64,000 nt of DNA from NCBI RefSeq assembly GCF_017833255.1, contig NZ_JAFIBU010000001.1, forward strand, positions 4,231,501 to 4,295,500. The letters are read 5' to 3'. The translations under genes and the position numbers were made by a program. This DNA comes from Paenibacillus sp. PvR098. Lineage in GTDB: Bacteria > Bacillota > Bacilli > Paenibacillales > NBRC-103111. The notes under the pieces were generated by a model. That model was given only the letters and a program-made list of their open reading frames with translations, ran no database searches and had not been told where the DNA came from. The number at the start of each line of letters is the position of its first letter. The stretch's first letter is position 1. Shown in pieces: positions 61,203 through 64,000 of this stretch.

Positions 61203-62231
61203 GTGTCACAACAACGCGATGTAGTGATAACGGAGGTTGCGCTTCGTGACGGGAGCCATGCTATTGCTCACCAGTATACGGTTGAGCAGGTCACGAGTGT
61301 AGCTAAAGCCTTAGATGAAGCGAACGTGCCTTTTATCGAGGTTTCTCACGGTGACGGACTTGCCGGCTCGTCCCTGCAGTACGGATTATCACGGACCAAT
61401 GAAATGGAATTGATTGAGGCTGCCGTTTCGGTATGCCAAAATTCGAAAGTTGGCGTGCTCCTGCTGCCGGGCATCGGTACGATTAAAGATTTAAACAAAG
61501 CCGCCCAGCTGGGAGTTGGGATGGCTCGTATTGCAACCCACGTTACCGAAGCGGACGTATCAGCGCAGCATATTGCCAGATCCAAAGAATTGGGACTGAC
61601 GACAGTGGGCTTTCTGATGATGTCGCATATGGCCCCGGTACAAAAGCTGGTGGAGCAGGCCAAATTGATGGAAAGCTATGGCGCGGATACGGTGTATGTC
61701 GTGGATTCCGCGGGGGCTCTTCTTCCTCATCAGGTGAAGGAGAGAATCAGCGCGCTCAAGCAAAGTCTTTCGGTCAACATTGGCTTCCATGCCCACAACA
61801 ACCTGTCCTTGGCTATGGCCAATACGCTGGTGGCTATGGAAGAAGGGGCAACCTGGATTGACGGCAGCGTAAGATGCCTTGGCGCTGGCGCGGGCAATAC
61901 GCAGACAGAGGTTTTGATTGCGGTATTGGATCGCATGGGCATTCAAACCGGAATTGACCTATATCAAATGATGGACCTTGCTGAGGAGATTGTCGCTCCA
62001 ATTTTAACTACACCGCAGGAAATTACTAGAGACGGCCTGGTGCTCGGTTATGCGGGGGTTTATTCCAGCTTCCTTCTGCATGCGCAGCGTGCCGCCAAAA
62101 AATTCGGCCTGGATTCCAGGGATATTCTGGTGGAATTGGGCAAGCGTAAAGTGGTAGGCGGACAAGAAGATATGATTGTAGATGTCGCTTCAGAAATTGC
62201 CAAAAAGACAAATAAAGTAGCTTCGCTCTAG
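61203..62231 (+). CDS. dmpG: 4-hydroxy-2-oxovalerate aldolase
   Basis: Class II pyruvate aldolase of about 342 residues that splits 4-hydroxy-2-oxovalerate into pyruvate and acetaldehyde. ITEVALRDGSHAIAHQYTVEQV holds the metal-binding Asp and the catalytic His, VVDSAGALLPHQVKERI lies in the barrel, and NIGFHAHNNLSLAMANTLVAMEEGATWIDGSVRCLGAGAGNTQTEVL supplies the two further His metal ligands. GTG at 61203 is preferred (8 bases after AAGGGGA); the ATG at 61197 is only two bases from it. Partner of the dehydrogenase encoded just before it. Confidence 0.95.
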   Translation: MSQQRDVVITEVALRDGSHAIAHQYTVEQVTSVAKALDEANVPFIEVSHGDGLAGSSLQYGLSRTNEMELIEAAVSVCQNSKVGVLLLPGIGTIKDLNKAAQLGVGMARIATHVTEADVSAQHIARSKELGLTTVGFLMMSHMAPVQKLVEQAKLMESYGADTVYVVDSAGALLPHQVKERISALKQSLSVNIGFHAHNNLSLAMANTLVAMEEGATWIDGSVRCLGAGAGNTQTEVLIAVLDRMGIQTGIDLYQMMDLAEEIVAPILTTPQEITRDGLVLGYAGVYSSFLLHAQRAAKKFGLDSRDILVELGKRKVVGGQEDMIVDVASEIAKKTNKVASL

Positions 62232-62240
62232 GAGGATGTT

Positions 62241-63023
62241 ATGGATCGAAACCAATATATCAATATAGCCCAATTCTTGATCGATGCTGAAGTCGGTACA
62301 AGGGAAGTCACCCGAATCACCGCGGAGCATCCCGATCTGACCGTTGAGGAGTCCTACCGAATTCAAGAGGAACTCGTCGGTATTAAGCTTGGGCAGGGCT
62401 ATCGCATCATAGGCCCCAAGATGGGGCTGACGAGCCACGCCAAGATGAAGCAAATGAATGTGGAAGAGCCGATTTACGGTTACATTTTTGATTACATGGT
62501 GGTCGATGGCAATGTGCTGCACCTGAACGAATTGATTCATCCGAAGGTGGAGGCGGAAATCGCTTTTATTCTCGGGGAGGATCTTGAGGGCCCAGGGGTT
62601 ACCAACGAGCAAGTGTTCGCTGCAACAGAATATGTGGTTCCCGCTCTAGAGATTATTGACAGCCGATATGAAAATTTTCAATTTACTCTCCCGGATGTGA
62701 TTGCAGATAATTCCTCTTGTTCGCGGGTGTTTATCGGTTCAACGATGAGAAAGCCGGAAGAATTGGAGCTGGATTTAGTAGGCGTTACCCTCTCGATTAA
62801 CGGCGAACTGAAAGATATGGGCGCGGGCGCCGCCGTATTAGGTCATCCCGCTCAATCAGTTGCGATGCTGGCTAACATGCTGTCCCGCAGGGGACAGAAA
62901 CTGAAGGCAGGCCAGGTCATCCTTACCGGCGGAATTACCGGTGCCTTGATGCTCTCGCTAGGGGATACGGTTACCGTCAAATGGGATGGTCTAGGAACGA
63001 TGGAATTCAGAGTAGAAGAGTAG
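62241..63023 (+). CDS. dmpH: 4-oxalocrotonate decarboxylase
   Basis: Enzyme of 260 residues that decarboxylates 2-oxo-3-hexenedioate to 2-oxopent-4-enoate, paralogous to the hydratase at 59486. [90 protein letters not shown] and [21 protein letters not shown] match DmpH/XylI. In other bacteria it forms a complex with the hydratase. AGGAGGATG places the ATG 9 bases after the aldolase stop. Confidence 0.9.
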   Translation: MDRNQYINIAQFLIDAEVGTREVTRITAEHPDLTVEESYRIQEELVGIKLGQGYRIIGPKMGLTSHAKMKQMNVEEPIYGYIFDYMVVDGNVLHLNELIHPKVEAEIAFILGEDLEGPGVTNEQVFAATEYVVPALEIIDSRYENFQFTLPDVIADNSSCSRVFIGSTMRKPEELELDLVGVTLSINGELKDMGAGAAVLGHPAQSVAMLANMLSRRGQKLKAGQVILTGGITGALMLSLGDTVTVKWDGLGTMEFRVEE

Positions 63024-63052
63024 TCAAAAACATAACGGAGTTGAAATGAACG

Positions 63053-63247
63053 ATGCCTATTGTAAATATTCAGATTCTTGAGGGACGTTCCCCTGAGAAA
63101 GTGAAAGAATTAATCATAGGGGTTACCGATGCCGTTGTTGATAAACTTGAGGTCAAAAGGGAGTCCGTCCGCGTACTGGTAACGGAAGTTCCCAAGACTC
63201 ACTGGGGGATTGGCGGGGTTTCCGTTTCCGATATTCCAGGCAGATAA
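63053..63247 (+). CDS. dmpI: 4-oxalocrotonate tautomerase
   Basis: Small hexameric enzyme of 64 residues (63 after Met removal). The N-terminal Pro (MPIVNIQILEGRSPEKVKELI) is the catalytic base, and Arg residues in VKRESVRVLVTEVPKTHWGIGG correspond to the active-site arginines. It isomerises 2-hydroxymuconate to 2-oxo-3-hexenedioate, the step before DmpH. Last gene of the operon, closed by a terminator. Confidence 0.92.
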   Translation: MPIVNIQILEGRSPEKVKELIIGVTDAVVDKLEVKRESVRVLVTEVPKTHWGIGGVSVSDIPGR

Positions 63248-63248
63248 G

Positions 63249-63285
63249 AGAAGCCGCTCCTTGATAGGGGGCGGCTTTTCTCATG
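63249..63285 (+). terminator. dmp operon terminator
   Basis: AAGCCGCTCC (63251-63260) pairs with GGGGCGGCTT with one wobble, followed by TTTTCTC. Confidence 0.88.
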
Positions 63286-63404
63286 GTCATAAATTTTGTC
63301 AATGGGTGCCGATTGACACTTTCAATTGGAGCATTTGAGAGAACTGTCTTATTATTGAAATAGAGAAAAGACATTTGAACTTAAAGCTAGAGGAGGAAAC
63401 TCAA

Positions 63405-64000
63405 TTGCAATGTAAACGCTTTATCATCGATGATCCGGAACGCATGCTGTTTAAGGTAAGCCGTTCCGTTTTTACAAGACCGGAACTATTGGACAAAGAG
63501 AACGAAATTATCTTTAATAAATGCTGGATATATGTGGGACATGAATCAGAAGTGTCGAAAAAAGGCGACTTCGTCACAAGAAATGTCGCGGGCAGGCCGA
63601 TTATATTTAATCGGGATAGCGGCGGTCAAGTGAATGCGTTTTTCAATACATGCTCCCATCGCGGAGCAATCGTATGTCGGGAAAGAGAAGGCAATTGCAA
63701 AACTTTCCGCTGCTTCTATCATGCGTGGACGTTTAGTAACAAAGGGGATAACATTGCGATCCCTGGAGAAGATTCATATCCGCCTGGTTGGGATAAATCC
63801 CATATGGGATTGCACAACGTTCCGCGTTTGGAAAGCTACAGGGGCTTCTACTTTTTGAATTTCGATAAACATGCGATTTCGTTGGACGAATATTTGGCCG
63901 GTGCTAAGGAATACTTGGATCTGATCGCAGACCAATCCGAAATCGATGAAATGGAAATTATTCAAGGTACCCAGGAGTATGACATGAAGGCGAATTGGAA
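63405..64000 (+). CDS. Rieske ring-hydroxylating oxygenase alpha subunit (partial, runs off the end)
   Basis: The frame is open from TTG 63405 to the last base, about 198 codons, and is cut by the window edge. AGGAGGAAACTCAA is a strong ribosome site 8 bases before TTG. It has the Rieske cluster motif C-S-H-R-G (Cys83, His85) and C-F-Y-H-A-W (Cys103, His106) separated by 17 residues, exactly as in ring-hydroxylating dioxygenase alpha subunits. The preceding text (NKCWIYVGHESEVSKKGDFVTRNVAGRPIIFNRD) is also typical. The catalytic iron domain lies outside. It probably starts the oxidation of an aromatic compound that ends in catechol-type cleavage. Confidence 0.92.
   Translation, partial: MQCKRFIIDDPERMLFKVSRSVFTRPELLDKENEIIFNKCWIYVGHESEVSKKGDFVTRNVAGRPIIFNRDSGGQVNAFFNTCSHRGAIVCREREGNCKTFRCFYHAWTFSNKGDNIAIPGEDSYPPGWDKSHMGLHNVPRLESYRGFYFLNFDKHAISLDEYLAGAKEYLDLIADQSEIDEMEIIQGTQEYDMKANW
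63411..63424 (+). promoter_or_regulatory. Candidate cre (CcpA) site in the oxygenase start
   Basis: TGTAAACGCTTTAT matches the cre consensus TGWAARCGYTWNCW except at one position (A for the penultimate C). It lies three codons into the oxygenase frame, a place where CcpA can act as a roadblock. Confidence 0.5.

Noticed and set aside
1-64000. CRISPR array, tRNA or rRNA genes, prophage
   Set aside because: No regularly spaced repeats, no cloverleaf with TTCGA arm, and no integrase, portal or tail genes were found by reading; a tRNAscan or CRISPR finder run could confirm.

Overview
The window looks like chromosomal DNA of an endospore-forming member of the Bacillales, most likely a Paenibacillaceae-type lineage. 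The signs are strong AGGAGG-type ribosome sites, frequent GTG and TTG starts, a KinB-like sporulation kinase, YutD, YtoI, YetF and AIM24 homologues, an SLH/CAP surface protein, a Bacillus-type PncB, and typical stem-loop plus T-run terminators. No rRNA, tRNA, CRISPR array or phage module is visible. The species cannot be fixed from the sequence.

Layout. 1-7.6 kb: pckA, a KinB-like kinase whose terminator loop has been split by an intact IS3/IS150-group element, a small membrane protein, and a MocR regulator divergent from a nitrilase. 7.6-16.5 kb: a copper/redox block built around a BlaI-type repressor and an M56 membrane protease without a penicillin-sensor domain. Matching dyads (ACTACA-N3-TGTAGT) lie on several promoters in this block and again at 25.3 kb before a ResA-like thioredoxin. 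The block holds a Cys-rich copper-storage-like protein and copZ-copA under a separate CsoR-type operator, plus three decayed genes: a BNR/sialidase-like protein, an ankyrin protein and a Rieske protein.

16.6-25 kb: gamma-carbonic anhydrase, then a CitA/DcuS-type two-component system divergent from an operon for a family III CoA-transferase, an enoyl-CoA hydratase and a TctCBA tripartite carboxylate transporter. This reads as sensing, importing and CoA-activating one organic acid, substrate unknown. 25-38 kb: redox and housekeeping genes, a broken SH3-like protein, TetR with an NAD-dependent epimerase, YtoI behind a 20-bp perfect palindrome, a yybP-ykoY-type (manganese) riboswitch ahead of a small lipoprotein, pncB, a thioredoxin reductase-glutaredoxin pair behind Fur/PerR-like boxes, and a CadC/SmtB-type metal sensor.

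38-57.8 kb: cell-wall enzymes (M23, VanY, NlpC-type and deacetylase families occur across the window), lactate-racemase nickel-cofactor genes larB-larC1 with larC2 on the opposite strand, lipA-yutD, queF, a degraded IS1182-family element, a coiled-coil/AIM24/MHYT-kinase run and an SLH-CAP protein. 58-64 kb: a meta-cleavage operon in the order of Pseudomonas dmpC-E-F-G-H-I (dmpB and dmpD not present here), followed after a terminator by the start of a Rieske ring-hydroxylating oxygenase alpha subunit that runs off the end. Together they would turn an aromatic compound, through catechol-type cleavage done elsewhere, into pyruvate and acetyl-CoA.
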